Origin: Methyloprofundus sp. | GTDB taxonomy: Bacteria > Pseudomonadota > Gammaproteobacteria > Methylococcales > Methylomonadaceae | DNA length: 56,661 nt | Assembly (NCBI GenBank): GCA_012960135.1 | Contig: DUBW01000046.1 | Span: forward strand, 40,197 to 96,857 | Direction: 5' to 3' | In this document: piece after piece, positions 20,857 through 30,442 of the stretch | Position numbering within the stretch: the stretch's first letter is position 1 | Layout: each line of letters starts with the position of its first letter | Translations under genes and position numbers: made by a program | Notes under the pieces: generated by a model | What the model saw: only the letters and a program-made list of their open reading frames with translations | What the model was told of the DNA's origin: nothing | Databases searched by the model: none

Positions 20857-21918
20857 ATGAAATGGTTCAATCATAAGCATGATCATCTTCTTGGGATCGA
20901 CATTAGTACAGCTGCTGTCAAAATATTAGAACTAAGCAAAACAGGTAGCAGGTATAAAGTTGAGAGTTATGCTGTTGCACCTTTAGCTCAAGATGCAGTA
21001 ATAGACAACAATATCTCTAATATAGAAATGATAGCCGACGCTATCAAAGTAGCATTAAAAAAAACAGGGACGCGCACGCGGCATGCCTGCGTAGCAATCG
21101 CCGGATCATCCGTAATGACGAAGGTGATCACCATGCCGGCACACTTGTCTGAAGATGAAATGGAAGAGCAGCTCATGGTTGAGGCTGATCAGTATATTCC
21201 CTATTCTCTTGATGAAGTGTGCCTGGACTTTGAAGTACAACACGTTAATGAAGCAAACTCTGAGATGGTTGATGTACTACTTGTTGCCTCACGTCGAGAG
21301 AATATTGATGAGCGAGTAGAAATTCTGGAAATGGCCGGCTTAACTGCTAGCATTGTTGATGTCGGGGCATTTGCTATGGAAAATTCATACACATTGCTTA
21401 AAGACCACCTACCAGATGTTGATGAAGAGCAAACTGTGGCGATTGCTGACATTGGCGCAACCATGACAACTCTGAATATTTTGCAGGAAGGCCACGCAAT
21501 TTATACACGGGAACAGGTTTTTGGCGGCAAGCAATTAACCGAGGAAATTCAACGCCGTTATGGCCTTTCTTATGAGGAGGCCGGACTGGCTAAAAAGCAT
21601 GGGGGGTTGCCCGATAATTATAATAATGATGTATTGGAACCCTTTAAACGTGCATTGGTACAACAAGTTGCCAGGTCATTACAATTTTTTATATCATCTA
21701 GTGCAAATAGAAGTATTGATACCGTCATATTGGTCGGCGGCTGTGCCTCAATAGCAGGCCTTGATAAATTAATAGAAGAAGAACTAGGCATTCCGGTGTT
21801 TATCGCTAACCCATTTATTAATATGGCTCTATCAAATAAAATCAAACCGCAAAGTTTAAGCAATGACTCTACAGCGATGATGATAGCCTGTGGTTTGGCG
21901 CTAAGGAGTTTTGACTAA
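20857..21918 (+). CDS. pilM: Type IV pilus inner-membrane platform protein PilM
   Basis: An actin-like (FtsA-fold) cytoplasmic ATP-binding protein that binds the N-terminal tail of PilN and links the alignment subcomplex to the pilus motor. The 353 residues show the phosphate-1 segment LGIDISTAAVKILEL near residue 11, AIADIGATMTTLNI near residue 196 and the adenosine motif VILVGGCASIAGL near residue 290. It is the first gene of pilMNOPQ; its stop overlaps the pilN start by one base (TAATG). Confidence 0.95.
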   Translation: MKWFNHKHDHLLGIDISTAAVKILELSKTGSRYKVESYAVAPLAQDAVIDNNISNIEMIADAIKVALKKTGTRTRHACVAIAGSSVMTKVITMPAHLSEDEMEEQLMVEADQYIPYSLDEVCLDFEVQHVNEANSEMVDVLLVASRRENIDERVEILEMAGLTASIVDVGAFAMENSYTLLKDHLPDVDEEQTVAIADIGATMTTLNILQEGHAIYTREQVFGGKQLTEEIQRRYGLSYEEAGLAKKHGGLPDNYNNDVLEPFKRALVQQVARSLQFFISSSANRSIDTVILVGGCASIAGLDKLIEEELGIPVFIANPFINMALSNKIKPQSLSNDSTAMMIACGLALRSFD

Positions 21919-22484
21919 TGGCTCGAATTAATTTATTACCTTGGCGTGATGAGCTACGCAAGCAAAGGCAAGAAGAATTTATTCTTGGTATTGTGCTCGT
22001 TGCAATAGCTGCTGTGGCTATATTGTTTGGTGTAGAGAAATACCTGGATAGCCTGATTACCGAGCAGCAAGATAAAAAACGTATCGTGATAGCAAAAGTG
22101 GCTGAAGTTAATTTAATTACCGCTAAAATTAAAGATATTGAAACACAAAATGGCATTCTGCAAAGCAAAAGAAACGCCATTCAATTATTACAAAAAAGTC
22201 GACCTGAAATTGTCCACTTTATTGATGCGATTGCCAGAGTAACCCCTGAAGGCGTGTTTCTTATAAAACTAAAACAAGAGAATGCTCGCGTTACATTAGT
22301 AGGTAAAACTCAGTCCAATTCCCGCGTATCGGCTTTTATGAGAAATGTTGAAACGAATAAATGGCTAGTCGATCCCAGTCTGAATATTATCAAAGGAAGC
22401 AACAAAAACAAGAATGGTAATTTAAGTGATTTTACTTTGCATGCAAAGCAATGGAAAAGCAAAGCAGAAGATGAGGATATGTAA
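21918..22484 (+). CDS. pilN: Type IV pilus assembly protein PilN
   Basis: A 188-residue bitopic membrane protein. The cytoplasmic tail starts MARINLLPWRDELR, the conserved PilM-binding motif. One membrane helix follows near residues 22-40, then a coiled coil and a periplasmic ferredoxin-like domain that pairs with PilO. Start and stop both overlap the neighbouring genes by one base, indicating translational coupling. Confidence 0.95.
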   Translation: MARINLLPWRDELRKQRQEEFILGIVLVAIAAVAILFGVEKYLDSLITEQQDKKRIVIAKVAEVNLITAKIKDIETQNGILQSKRNAIQLLQKSRPEIVHFIDAIARVTPEGVFLIKLKQENARVTLVGKTQSNSRVSAFMRNVETNKWLVDPSLNIIKGSNKNKNGNLSDFTLHAKQWKSKAEDEDM

Positions 22485-23626
22485 TGAACCTTTCTGAAAT
22501 TAATTGGGATCTGAATGAAGCAGGAGCCTGGCCTAAACCCTTAAAAATAGGGGCGGGTGCTTTAGTATTCTTAACAATAACAGGCTTTGGGTACTATCAA
22601 TTTACCAGCGAAAAAGTAGCACAAATAGAAATAGAGCAAAAAGAAGTAGCAGATGCCTTGCATAAATACCAATATGAGTGGAGGCTAGCACAAAACCTTG
22701 AGCTTCATCAAGCGCAGTATAAGCAAATACAATCCTCTTTGGCGGGAATGATGAAATTAATGCCGACGAAAGCAGAAGTCGCAAATTTACTGGTGGATAT
22801 TTCCCAAACTGGCTTATCTAGCGGCTTAGAGTTTGAATTATTTAAACCCGCTAAAATAGTAGACAACGGAGATGTGATTGAACTACCCATTGATATAAAA
22901 GTTATCGGCCAATATAGTGAATTGGGCTCATTTATCAATGGGCTTGCTAAATTACCTCGAATTGTCACTATAAAAAACATTCAAATTCTTCCCACAAAAA
23001 ATAACCCTTTGTTATCCATGGATGCCTTGATTACAACTTACCGTGAGGGCAATAATCACGTAGAAAACAATGCTGAAGTACTGGATAATAGTTCTTTGGT
23101 TTGTCTTGATCATGATGGTTTGGTGGTACCTGGTTGCGAAAAAAAGAGTGCCATCGTTATCCCGTACCCTGAACTTGAACAAAGATTAGAAGAGAAAAGA
23201 CAAAATACCAAGCCGATCGCTGTTAGAGCCATTGAACCTATGCCCCCGGTTGAAAGCTTTTTATTTGACCCTGATGGCTTAAGAGACCCTTTTAGACCCA
23301 TTGAGAAAAGTGTTGAAGCGATGGCAACCCAGGCTGTTGAAACAAATGGAATACAGCCAGATTTTAATCGTCATAGAGAAGAGCTGGAAAGCTACTCCCT
23401 GGATACTTTAAGGATGGTTGGCACGGTTAAAATAAAAAGTGTTTTATGGGGGCTGATAAAAGCCAGCGACGGTACCATTCGTCGTGTTAGTGCGGGGAAT
23501 TACCTAGGACAAAATCATGGCCGGATATTACGTATTTTCCAGGATAAAATTGAAATAATGGAAATTGTTCCAGATCAGCCTGGTACATGGCGTGAACATC
23601 AAGCATCAATAGCGCTATCTGAATGA
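22484..23626 (+). CDS. Fused type IV pilus proteins PilO and PilP
   Basis: A single 380-residue frame covers what are normally two genes. Residues 1-190 match PilO: a short cytoplasmic part, a membrane helix near 23-42, a coiled coil and the GQYSELGSFINGLAKLPRIV domain. Residues about 225-380 match PilP: a linker of the type YPELEQRLEEKRQ, the signature GLRDPF at 265-270, and the beta-domain with MVGTVK, WGLIKASDG and VSAGNYLG that docks on PilQ. The lipoprotein signal and lipobox of PilP are missing, so the PilP part would be tethered by the PilO helix instead. No separate pilP exists here; pilQ follows after 13 bases. Confidence 0.9.
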   Translation: MNLSEINWDLNEAGAWPKPLKIGAGALVFLTITGFGYYQFTSEKVAQIEIEQKEVADALHKYQYEWRLAQNLELHQAQYKQIQSSLAGMMKLMPTKAEVANLLVDISQTGLSSGLEFELFKPAKIVDNGDVIELPIDIKVIGQYSELGSFINGLAKLPRIVTIKNIQILPTKNNPLLSMDALITTYREGNNHVENNAEVLDNSSLVCLDHDGLVVPGCEKKSAIVIPYPELEQRLEEKRQNTKPIAVRAIEPMPPVESFLFDPDGLRDPFRPIEKSVEAMATQAVETNGIQPDFNRHREELESYSLDTLRMVGTVKIKSVLWGLIKASDGTIRRVSAGNYLGQNHGRILRIFQDKIEIMEIVPDQPGTWREHQASIALSE

Positions 23627-23639
23627 GCTGAAGAATGAT

Positions 23640-25889
23640 ATGAATATTAAGCAAGGTGGTTTTTGTATGAGCTTTTTAAAGCAGTGGTCGTTATTGCGTG
23701 TTTTGGCAATAAGCACATTATTATTTGGGCAGGTTTCTTTACTAGCAGCTCAAGAAATTGCACTAAGTTCAGTTAACTTGAATGCGGTGTCTGGTGATAA
23801 CTTACAGCTGACCTTTGAAATGACAGGTAATGTTGCAAAACCCAAAGTATTTCATACCGATAACCCAGCAAAAATAGTGTTAGATTTTCCCGGAGTCAAA
23901 AGCGCTTTAAAAAAGAAAAAAAATATTATCAATGCGGGCGGCATTAACAGTTATGTTGCCGTTCAAGCAGATGGACGTCTGAGGGTAGTCATTAACCTTG
24001 TAAAACTGGTAAATTATGACGTTAAGGTACAAGGAAACCGAGTGATCGTAGCTTTGCACAGCTCGGGTAGGATAGCCCGGGATAGCCATGAAAAATTAAC
24101 TAAAAAAACCCTGAATCAGTTTGCGGCATTAATACCTGAACAGGCAATCAACAAAATTGATTTTCGCCGCGGAAAAAAAGGTGAAGGCCATTTATTAATA
24201 TTCTTATCTAATCCTAATACCGTCGTTAATACCCAGGAGAACTCAGGAAAGATTGAGTTAACCTTTTTGAATACCGAGTTACCTCAAGCCTATGCTAAAA
24301 AAATGGATGTCCTTGATTTTGCCACCCCTGTTTCAATCATAGAGGCCAAAAAAGTAGGTACAAAAGTAAAGGTATTGATCACTCCGGTAAATAAAGATTT
24401 TGGATATTCCACATTTCAGACAGATGGCTTGTTAACCGTTGAAGTAAGGGCTATTACAACCGCTGAAGAAGAAGAGAAACGCAAGAAAAAATTCCCTTAT
24501 AGTGGTGAGCGCCTTTCATTAAATTTTCAGGATATAGAAATTCGCTCAGTATTACAGGTTCTAGCCGTCTTTACTGATCTTAACATTGTCGCCTCTGACG
24601 CTGTTACTGGAAATATAACTTTACGTATGAATGATGTGCCCTGGGATCAGGCCTTAGACTTGATTTTGAAATCTAAGGGGCTAGCAAAAAGAGAATCTGG
24701 AAATGTTATTCTTGTAGCGCCGACAGCAGAAATTCTTAAGCTGGAAGAAGAGGAATTAGAGTCGCAAAAGGTGGCAAAGCGCTTAGAGCCTTTAAAAACA
24801 GAATATATCCAGATTAATTACGCCAAAGCCGAAAATTTTAGAAATATTTTATTTGGCGTATCTTCTATTGGTGCTGATGGCTGTTCTGTGACGTCAGGCT
24901 CAGGCAACAACAATTCTCGTGGTGGCCGTGGTGGAGGCGGTAGTGGCAGTTCCATTGGCGGCGGAGGTGGCAGTTCCAGTGGCGGAGGCAATCGTGGTAT
25001 TAATGGACAGAATAACCAGCAAAACTCACTTTTATCCGATAGAGGAACTGCGATAGTTGATTCTCGGACTAATACCTTAATTGTTAAAGATACCGCTATA
25101 GTCCAGGAAGAAGTCAGGATGATGATTGACAAATTAGACCGGCAAGTGCGTCAGGTTCTAATTGAAGCCAGGATTGTTATCGCTGAAGAAGGCTTTGCTC
25201 AGGAATTAGGCGTTAAATTTGGCGCAGCTTATGTAGGCGAAAATGGCTCAGTTGGCGCTACAACGGGAAGCAACCCAAATAATGGCACCCCAGGAGATAT
25301 AGTGTCACCCGTTTTATCTAATCTTGCGGTAGCTAATCCTTACGGTGCTTTAGGGATGACTTTAGCCAGTGGTGCTAATTATGTACTTAATCTGGAAATT
25401 TCAGCCTTACAAGACCAAAGAAAAGCAGAGTTTGTTTCCAATCCTAAAGTACTCACCTCAGATCGTTGTCGGGCAAGTATTGAACAAGGCCAACAAATTC
25501 CATTCCAGACTGTTAGCCAGAATGGAACACAAACGCAATTTAAGGACGCGTCAATAATCCTGGAAGTAACCCCGCAGATTACCCCAAGTGGAAGTGTTAT
25601 TATGGATTTATATATTACTAAAGATTCACCAGGAGACCTTACACCTGACGGCTTAGCAATTAATACCAGGCAAGTCACTGCAAGTGTTCGCGTCGAAGAT
25701 GGTGAAACAATAGTTCTTGGTGGTGTTTATGAGGGCGATACGGTCGATATAGTTGATTCAGTGCCTTGGTTTGCTGACTTGCCTATAGTAGGCTGGATGT
25801 TTAGAAAAACCACCAAAAGTGACTTTAAAAAAGAACTATTAGTCTTTATTACGCCTAAAATTACTAAAGATTCGTTAAAAATGCGTTAG
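23640..25889 (+). CDS. pilQ: Type IV pilus secretin PilQ
   Basis: The outer-membrane secretin through which the pilus passes. The ATG at 23640 gives 749 residues; an ATG at 23667 has a better ribosome-binding site (AAGGTGG) and would start directly with the signal peptide MSFLKQWSLLRVLAIS. After the signal come one AMIN domain, an STN/N0 domain (SLNFQDIEIRSVLQVLAVF near residue 297), an N1 domain and the C-terminal secretin domain (VRVEDGETIVLGGV, ELLVFITPKI). A Gly/Ser/Asn-rich insert of about 45 residues (encoded near 24890-25025) lies between N1 strands. It is last in the pil set and is followed by a terminator. Confidence 0.95.
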   Translation: MNIKQGGFCMSFLKQWSLLRVLAISTLLFGQVSLLAAQEIALSSVNLNAVSGDNLQLTFEMTGNVAKPKVFHTDNPAKIVLDFPGVKSALKKKKNIINAGGINSYVAVQADGRLRVVINLVKLVNYDVKVQGNRVIVALHSSGRIARDSHEKLTKKTLNQFAALIPEQAINKIDFRRGKKGEGHLLIFLSNPNTVVNTQENSGKIELTFLNTELPQAYAKKMDVLDFATPVSIIEAKKVGTKVKVLITPVNKDFGYSTFQTDGLLTVEVRAITTAEEEEKRKKKFPYSGERLSLNFQDIEIRSVLQVLAVFTDLNIVASDAVTGNITLRMNDVPWDQALDLILKSKGLAKRESGNVILVAPTAEILKLEEEELESQKVAKRLEPLKTEYIQINYAKAENFRNILFGVSSIGADGCSVTSGSGNNNSRGGRGGGGSGSSIGGGGGSSSGGGNRGINGQNNQQNSLLSDRGTAIVDSRTNTLIVKDTAIVQEEVRMMIDKLDRQVRQVLIEARIVIAEEGFAQELGVKFGAAYVGENGSVGATTGSNPNNGTPGDIVSPVLSNLAVANPYGALGMTLASGANYVLNLEISALQDQRKAEFVSNPKVLTSDRCRASIEQGQQIPFQTVSQNGTQTQFKDASIILEVTPQITPSGSVIMDLYITKDSPGDLTPDGLAINTRQVTASVRVEDGETIVLGGVYEGDTVDIVDSVPWFADLPIVGWMFRKTTKSDFKKELLVFITPKITKDSLKMR

Positions 25890-25910
25890 TAACACTTCAA
25901 ATACAACAAG

Positions 25911-25936
25911 AAAAGGGGCATAATGCCCCTTTTTTT
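25911..25936 (+). terminator. Rho-independent terminator after pilQ
   Basis: The stem AAAAGGGGCA (25911-25920) pairs perfectly with TGCCCCTTTT (25924-25933) around a three-base loop, followed by more T. It separates pilMNOPQ from aroK-aroB, genes that are often co-transcribed in related bacteria, so it may only partly stop transcription. Confidence 0.88.
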
Positions 25937-25972
25937 ATGAATAAAAAAAATGTTAATGAATAAAAAAAATGT
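25937..25972 (+). repeat. Tandem duplication of the aroK start region
   Basis: A 17-base unit (ATGAATAAAAAAAATGT) occurs twice, at 25937-25953 and 25956-25972, two bases apart. The second copy carries the real aroK start. The first opens a nine-codon frame, MNKKNVNE then stop, which overlaps the true start. Confidence 0.85.
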
Positions 25973-26477
25973 CTATTTAATTGGTTTGATGGGTGCCGGA
26001 AAAACAACGGTAGGTCGCTTACTGGCAAAATCATTGAGTGTGCCATTTTACGATAGTGATAAGGCTATTGAAGATATAACAGGTGTCGATATAGCGACTA
26101 TTTTTGAATTTGAGGGGGAAAAAGGTTTTCGAATTAGAGAAAATAAAATGATCAAGGAACTAACAGAGCTTGAAGATATCGTTATGGCCACTGGTGGCGG
26201 GGTTATTCTAAACGAAGAAAATAGAACTCGGCTAAAAGAAAATGGTTTTGTTGTATATTTGAAGTGCTCGGTTGACAGAATCGTCGATCGCACCTCACGA
26301 AATACTCAAAGACCCCTACTCAATGTTGATAGTCCTAGAGAGAAAATCCAGGCCTTACTAAATGATCGTGAGTCTTTGTATCAGTCATGTGCCGACTTTG
26401 TAATTGATAGTGGTCAAATCCAAAGTAAAGCCGCTGTAAAAGAAATTCTAAAAGAATATACCCATAAATTCAATTAA
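25956..26477 (+). CDS. aroK: Shikimate kinase
   Basis: The enzyme phosphorylates shikimate with ATP in aromatic amino acid synthesis. The Walker A loop GLMGAGKTTVGR is near residue 9, the shikimate-binding DSDKAIED near residue 31, GEKGFRIRE near residue 53, ATGGGVIL near residue 76 and the lid with TSRNTQRPLL near residue 112. I chose the ATG at 25956 (MNKKNVYLIGLMGAG, 173 residues) over the one at 25950. No clear ribosome-binding site is visible; the region just upstream is the duplicated unit and a terminator. The stop overlaps aroB by one base. Confidence 0.95.
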   Translation: MNKKNVYLIGLMGAGKTTVGRLLAKSLSVPFYDSDKAIEDITGVDIATIFEFEGEKGFRIRENKMIKELTELEDIVMATGGGVILNEENRTRLKENGFVVYLKCSVDRIVDRTSRNTQRPLLNVDSPREKIQALLNDRESLYQSCADFVIDSGQIQSKAAVKEILKEYTHKFN

Positions 26478-27565
26478 TGATAAATACCCTGCAGGTTCAA
26501 CTGGGTGACAGAAGTTACCCTATTTATATGGGAGCCGGTAATCTAGATGAAGCGGAATTATTGACCCGCCACATAAAATCAAAACAAGTGCTCATCGTGA
26601 CAAATGAAACGATTGCACCCTTGTATTTAAAGCAGATAACTAGCCATTTGCAAGACTATCAACTTGAGGTTGCGGTATTGCCAGATGGTGAACAATATAA
26701 AACGATGGTTACCATGGAAACCATCTTTGCTGCACTGCTGAACAAACAATTTAGCAGGAATGCAACAATAATTGCTCTAGGTGGTGGCGTAATTGGAGAT
26801 ATCAGTGGCTTTGCTGCCGCCTGTTATCAGCGTGGGATTGCCTTTATTCAAATTCCAACGACACTTTTGGCACAAGTTGACTCTTCTGTCGGTGGTAAAA
26901 CAGGGGTTAATCATGCGCTAGGCAAAAATATGATTGGCGCTTTTTATCAGCCCCAGTGTGTGATTATTGATATCAAAGTGCTTGAAACATTAGATGATAG
27001 GCAATTATCCGCTGGTTTAGCAGAAGTCATAAAGTACGGTTTAATTCGGGATGCTAATTTTTTTGCCTGGATAGAAGCTAATATAGAAAAATTATTAGCC
27101 CGCGACCAAGATTCATTAACTTATATTATTGAGCAATCGTGTCGAAATAAGGCAGAGATTGTCGCCAGTGATGAAAAGGAATCAGGTATTCGAGCAATAT
27201 TAAATTTAGGTCACACCTTTGGCCATGCAATAGAAACCGGAATGGGCTATGGCAACTACCTCCATGGCGAAGCTGTCGCGATAGGAACGTGCCAGGCAGC
27301 CGATTTATCAAGACGCTTGGGCTGGTTAAATGATAGCGATGTCAATCGAATTGTGGCGCTGTTTAACAAAGCAGGATTACCGACACAACCCCCAGTAGAT
27401 TTATCGACCAAGGAATTCATCACGTTAATGGCGGTGGATAAGAAAAATGTTGATGGCGATATTCGCTTGATCTTACTAAAAAAAATAGGTGAAGCAAGCT
27501 TACCTCTCAGTGTAGAAAGAACTGTATTAGTAGATACATTGAATAATTATGGACGCAAGAAATAA
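26477..27565 (+). CDS. aroB: 3-dehydroquinate synthase
   Basis: A 362-residue NAD- and metal-dependent enzyme that cyclises DAHP to 3-dehydroquinate in the shikimate pathway. The NAD-binding ALGGGVIGDISGF segment is near residue 99, the PTTLLAQVDSSVGGKTGVNH motif near residue 129, and the metal ligands in NLGHTFGHAIE and LHGEAVAIG near residues 245-265. Its start overlaps the aroK stop (TAATG), so the two are translated together. Confidence 0.96.
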   Translation: MINTLQVQLGDRSYPIYMGAGNLDEAELLTRHIKSKQVLIVTNETIAPLYLKQITSHLQDYQLEVAVLPDGEQYKTMVTMETIFAALLNKQFSRNATIIALGGGVIGDISGFAAACYQRGIAFIQIPTTLLAQVDSSVGGKTGVNHALGKNMIGAFYQPQCVIIDIKVLETLDDRQLSAGLAEVIKYGLIRDANFFAWIEANIEKLLARDQDSLTYIIEQSCRNKAEIVASDEKESGIRAILNLGHTFGHAIETGMGYGNYLHGEAVAIGTCQAADLSRRLGWLNDSDVNRIVALFNKAGLPTQPPVDLSTKEFITLMAVDKKNVDGDIRLILLKKIGEASLPLSVERTVLVDTLNNYGRKK

Positions 27566-27588
27566 AAACTTTTATATTTCAGATGAAT

Positions 27589-27631
27589 ATTAAGGTGTCC
27601 CTATTTTACACCTTAATTAATTAAGTTTTTT
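27589..27631 (+). terminator. Probable terminator after aroB
   Basis: The stem ATTAAGGTGT (27589-27598) pairs perfectly with ACACCTTAAT (27608-27617) around a nine-base loop; a GTTTTTT run comes 8 bases later. It is weaker than the other terminators in the window because the T-run is not adjacent. Confidence 0.55.
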
Positions 27632-27701
27632 GAGTAGCAATCAATCAAGAAAAGCATTTCATCTATACAAATAGATAAAGACACAAGGACTAAGACAAAA
27701 C

Positions 27702-28781
27702 ATGAGTGATCTAAAAAACGATAGATTCATCCGGTCATTATTAAAAAAACCCGTAGACAAAACGCCAGTATGGATGATGCGTCAGGCTGGAAGATATTTA
27801 CCTGAATACCGAGAAATTCGTGCGCAGGCGGGCAGTTTTATGAACTTATGCACCAATCCTGAATTAGCATGTGAAGTCACACTACAACCATTGGAACGAT
27901 TTGATTTTGATGCCGCTATTTTATTCTCTGATATTTTAACGATCCCTGATGCAATGGGTTTGGGCTTATATTTCAGCGAAGGAGAAGGACCTCGCTTTAA
28001 AAATCCAGTGCGCACTGCTGCTGATATACATAAGCTGCCTATTCCCGACCCGGAGATGGAGTTAAAATATGTCATCGATGCGGTGCGTTTAATCAGAAAA
28101 ACCCTGCAAGGACGCGTGCCTTTAATTGGTTTTTCGGGAAGCCCGTGGACTCTAGCGACCTATATGGTAGAAGGCAGTAGTAGTAAGACCTTTTCCAAAG
28201 TAAAGGGCCTCATGTTTGAGCAACCCCACTTAATGCATGAAATGCTGGATAAGCTAGCCCAATCTGTCGCTATTTACTTAAACGCACAAATAGCGGCAGG
28301 CGCACAGACTGTTATGCTTTTTGATACCTGGGGCGGATCTCTTGGTACGGAAGAATATTTAGAGTTTTCACTACGTTATGCCAAGCAAGTGCGGGCATTA
28401 TTAAATACTACTCAGGATGGCCAGCAAATTCCGACAATTTTGTTTACTAAAGGTGGCGGACAATGGTTAGAACCCATGGCAGAATCAGGCTATGATGCAC
28501 TGGGACTGGACTGGCAAACAGATATCCACCTAGCGCGAGCGCGAGTGGGTGAGCGTGTCGCATTACAAGGTAATATGGACCCCATTACTCTGTATGCAAA
28601 CCCTGAAGTTATTAAGTCAAAAGTTTCAACTATACTTGATAAATATGGAGCAGGTTCAGGGCATGTATTTAATCTCGGGCATGGTATATTGCCTGATATT
28701 AATCCTGACCATGTAAAAACAATGGTCGATGCAGTACACGACTTTAGCAAACCTTATCATAAGCAGAAGGAGGAGGAATGA
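27702..28781 (+). CDS. hemE: Uroporphyrinogen decarboxylase
   Basis: A 359-residue heme-pathway enzyme that converts uroporphyrinogen III to coproporphyrinogen III. It shows the conserved N-terminal [16 protein letters not shown] at about residues 21-36, the [17 protein letters not shown] segment near residue 70, [16 protein letters not shown] near residue 143, and the C-terminal [19 protein letters not shown]. Its last codons form the ribosome-binding site of the next gene, which it overlaps. Confidence 0.97.
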   Translation: MSDLKNDRFIRSLLKKPVDKTPVWMMRQAGRYLPEYREIRAQAGSFMNLCTNPELACEVTLQPLERFDFDAAILFSDILTIPDAMGLGLYFSEGEGPRFKNPVRTAADIHKLPIPDPEMELKYVIDAVRLIRKTLQGRVPLIGFSGSPWTLATYMVEGSSSKTFSKVKGLMFEQPHLMHEMLDKLAQSVAIYLNAQIAAGAQTVMLFDTWGGSLGTEEYLEFSLRYAKQVRALLNTTQDGQQIPTILFTKGGGQWLEPMAESGYDALGLDWQTDIHLARARVGERVALQGNMDPITLYANPEVIKSKVSTILDKYGAGSGHVFNLGHGILPDINPDHVKTMVDAVHDFSKPYHKQKEEE

Positions 28782-29269
28782 TGAAAAAAATTATAATAGT
28801 AGTATCAACAGCGCTCATCTTCGGCTTTGGCCTTAATATAAGTTATGCGCAAAGTGTCCCGAGCGAGCCTGCATCCTCTGAATCCAGCGCTATGGATGTG
28901 GTCGTGTATAGAAGCCCTACATGCGGCTGCTGCAGTAAATGGGTGGCACACCTTAAGACACAAGGCTTTAATGTGCAAGATAATGTTATTGAAGACATCC
29001 AGAAAATCAAAGATCAATATAGTATTAGTGGCCCATTAGCCTCCTGCCACACTGCTGTTGTTAATGGTTATATTGTGGAAGGGCATGTGCCCGCTACTGA
29101 TATTAAGACTATGTTACTAGAAAAACCTGAGATAAGCGGACTGACAGTACCTGGAATGGTAGTTGGCACGCCTGGCATGGAAATGGGTGACAAAAAAGCC
29201 CCGTTTAAAGTCATTGCTTTTGATAAGGATGGTAAGACGCAGATTTATAAAGCATATGATAAATACTAG
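28781..29269 (+). CDS. Periplasmic DUF411 metal-binding protein
   Basis: A protein of about 163 residues with a signal peptide ending in SYAQ. The DUF411 core reads VVYRSPTCGCCSKWVAHL, with a CGCC cluster, followed by SCHTAVVNGYIVEGHVPA, where Cys and His may complete a metal site. DUF411 proteins are commonly found with copper-handling genes, but the exact function is not established. A strong AGGAGGAGG site built from the end of hemE precedes two adjacent ATGs (28778 and 28781); spacing favours 28781. Copper handling would suit an organism with pMMO, although this is inference. Confidence 0.85.
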   Translation: MKKIIIVVSTALIFGFGLNISYAQSVPSEPASSESSAMDVVVYRSPTCGCCSKWVAHLKTQGFNVQDNVIEDIQKIKDQYSISGPLASCHTAVVNGYIVEGHVPATDIKTMLLEKPEISGLTVPGMVVGTPGMEMGDKKAPFKVIAFDKDGKTQIYKAYDKY

Positions 29270-29338
29270 TAATCCGCATGTATAGTGATGGTATAAGCTA
29301 ATCGGTAGAAGATTTAATATCCACAATAGGATAAATGG

Positions 29339-30442
29339 ATGATTATCGGCGTACCGAAGGAAATTAAAACCCAGGAATACCGTGTTGCGATTATTCCATC
29401 AGGTGTTGCTGAACTTGTTAAAGCAGGCCACACGATTTTGGTAGAAAGAGGCGCCGGAGTCGGTTCGGATTATTCTGACCAAGAATATCAACAAAGTGGT
29501 GCGACCATAGTTTCTGCGAGGGAAGCGTGGAGTACTCAGCTGGTTGTAAAGGTTAAAGAGCCATTACGCTCTGAATATCACTATTTACAAGGACAAATTT
29601 TATTTACTTTCTTACACCTCGCAGGAGTTGAAAAGGAGCTGACGCTTAACTTGCTACAAAGTGGAACAACAGCTATAGCTTATGAAACACTTGAGGACGA
29701 GCAAGGTAAGTTGCCGTTATTGACCCCTATGAGCGCCATAGCGGGCAATATGGCAGCTTTGGTGGGCGTTTACTATCTAGCAAAATTTAATCAAAGTAAC
29801 GGCACTCAGCTAGGCAAAATAATGGACAGTCGTCATGGAAAAGCAGTGGTGATTGGGGACGGCGTTGTTGGTTTTCATGCCGCTCGTACTTTAAATGCTA
29901 TGGGAGCCAATGTATTTCAGGCAGGACTATCTAAAGGTATCCTGGAATCTCATGACCTGCAGGGTGTTGAGTATTTTTATTCTACAGAAATGGCTATTGC
30001 AAAAAATTGTTTAGACGCAGATTTAGTGATAGGAGCAGTTTTAAATAAAGGGGCCAAGGCACCCTATATCGTTACTGAAGAAATGATTAAGTCGATGCGT
30101 AAGGGCACGGTCGTGGTCGATGTCAGCATAGACCAGGGAGGCTGCATTGAGACGTCAAGAGCGACTACGCACGATAACCCGGTATTTAAACAGCATGATG
30201 TGACTCATTATTGTGTCACAAATATGCCTGGGGCATATCCACGCACATCAACGATAGCACTGTGCGCGGAAACATTGAAATATATTAAATTATTGGCTGA
30301 GCAGGGAGTCCCGGGGCTTGGCGCACAAGAAAATGCTTGCAACGCAATAAACATTTATCGGTCAAAAATAGCCAACGAGCAGGTTGCAACAAGCTTAAAT
30401 ATGCTTGAGTATTTTATACCGCTGAACAAATTGTGCGAGTAA
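29339..30442 (+). CDS. ald: Alanine dehydrogenase
   Basis: A 367-residue NAD-dependent enzyme that interconverts alanine with pyruvate and ammonia. It shows the N-terminal MIIGVPKEIKTQEYRVAI, the PLLTPMSAIAGNMA substrate segment near residue 120, the nucleotide-binding IGDGVVGFHAARTLNAMGA (GDGVVG in place of the usual GGGVVG) near residue 171 and the VDVSIDQGGCIETS segment. In methanotrophs it is one route for ammonia assimilation. It stands alone with a good AATAGG ribosome-binding site. Confidence 0.93.
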   Translation: MIIGVPKEIKTQEYRVAIIPSGVAELVKAGHTILVERGAGVGSDYSDQEYQQSGATIVSAREAWSTQLVVKVKEPLRSEYHYLQGQILFTFLHLAGVEKELTLNLLQSGTTAIAYETLEDEQGKLPLLTPMSAIAGNMAALVGVYYLAKFNQSNGTQLGKIMDSRHGKAVVIGDGVVGFHAARTLNAMGANVFQAGLSKGILESHDLQGVEYFYSTEMAIAKNCLDADLVIGAVLNKGAKAPYIVTEEMIKSMRKGTVVVDVSIDQGGCIETSRATTHDNPVFKQHDVTHYCVTNMPGAYPRTSTIALCAETLKYIKLLAEQGVPGLGAQENACNAINIYRSKIANEQVATSLNMLEYFIPLNKLCE

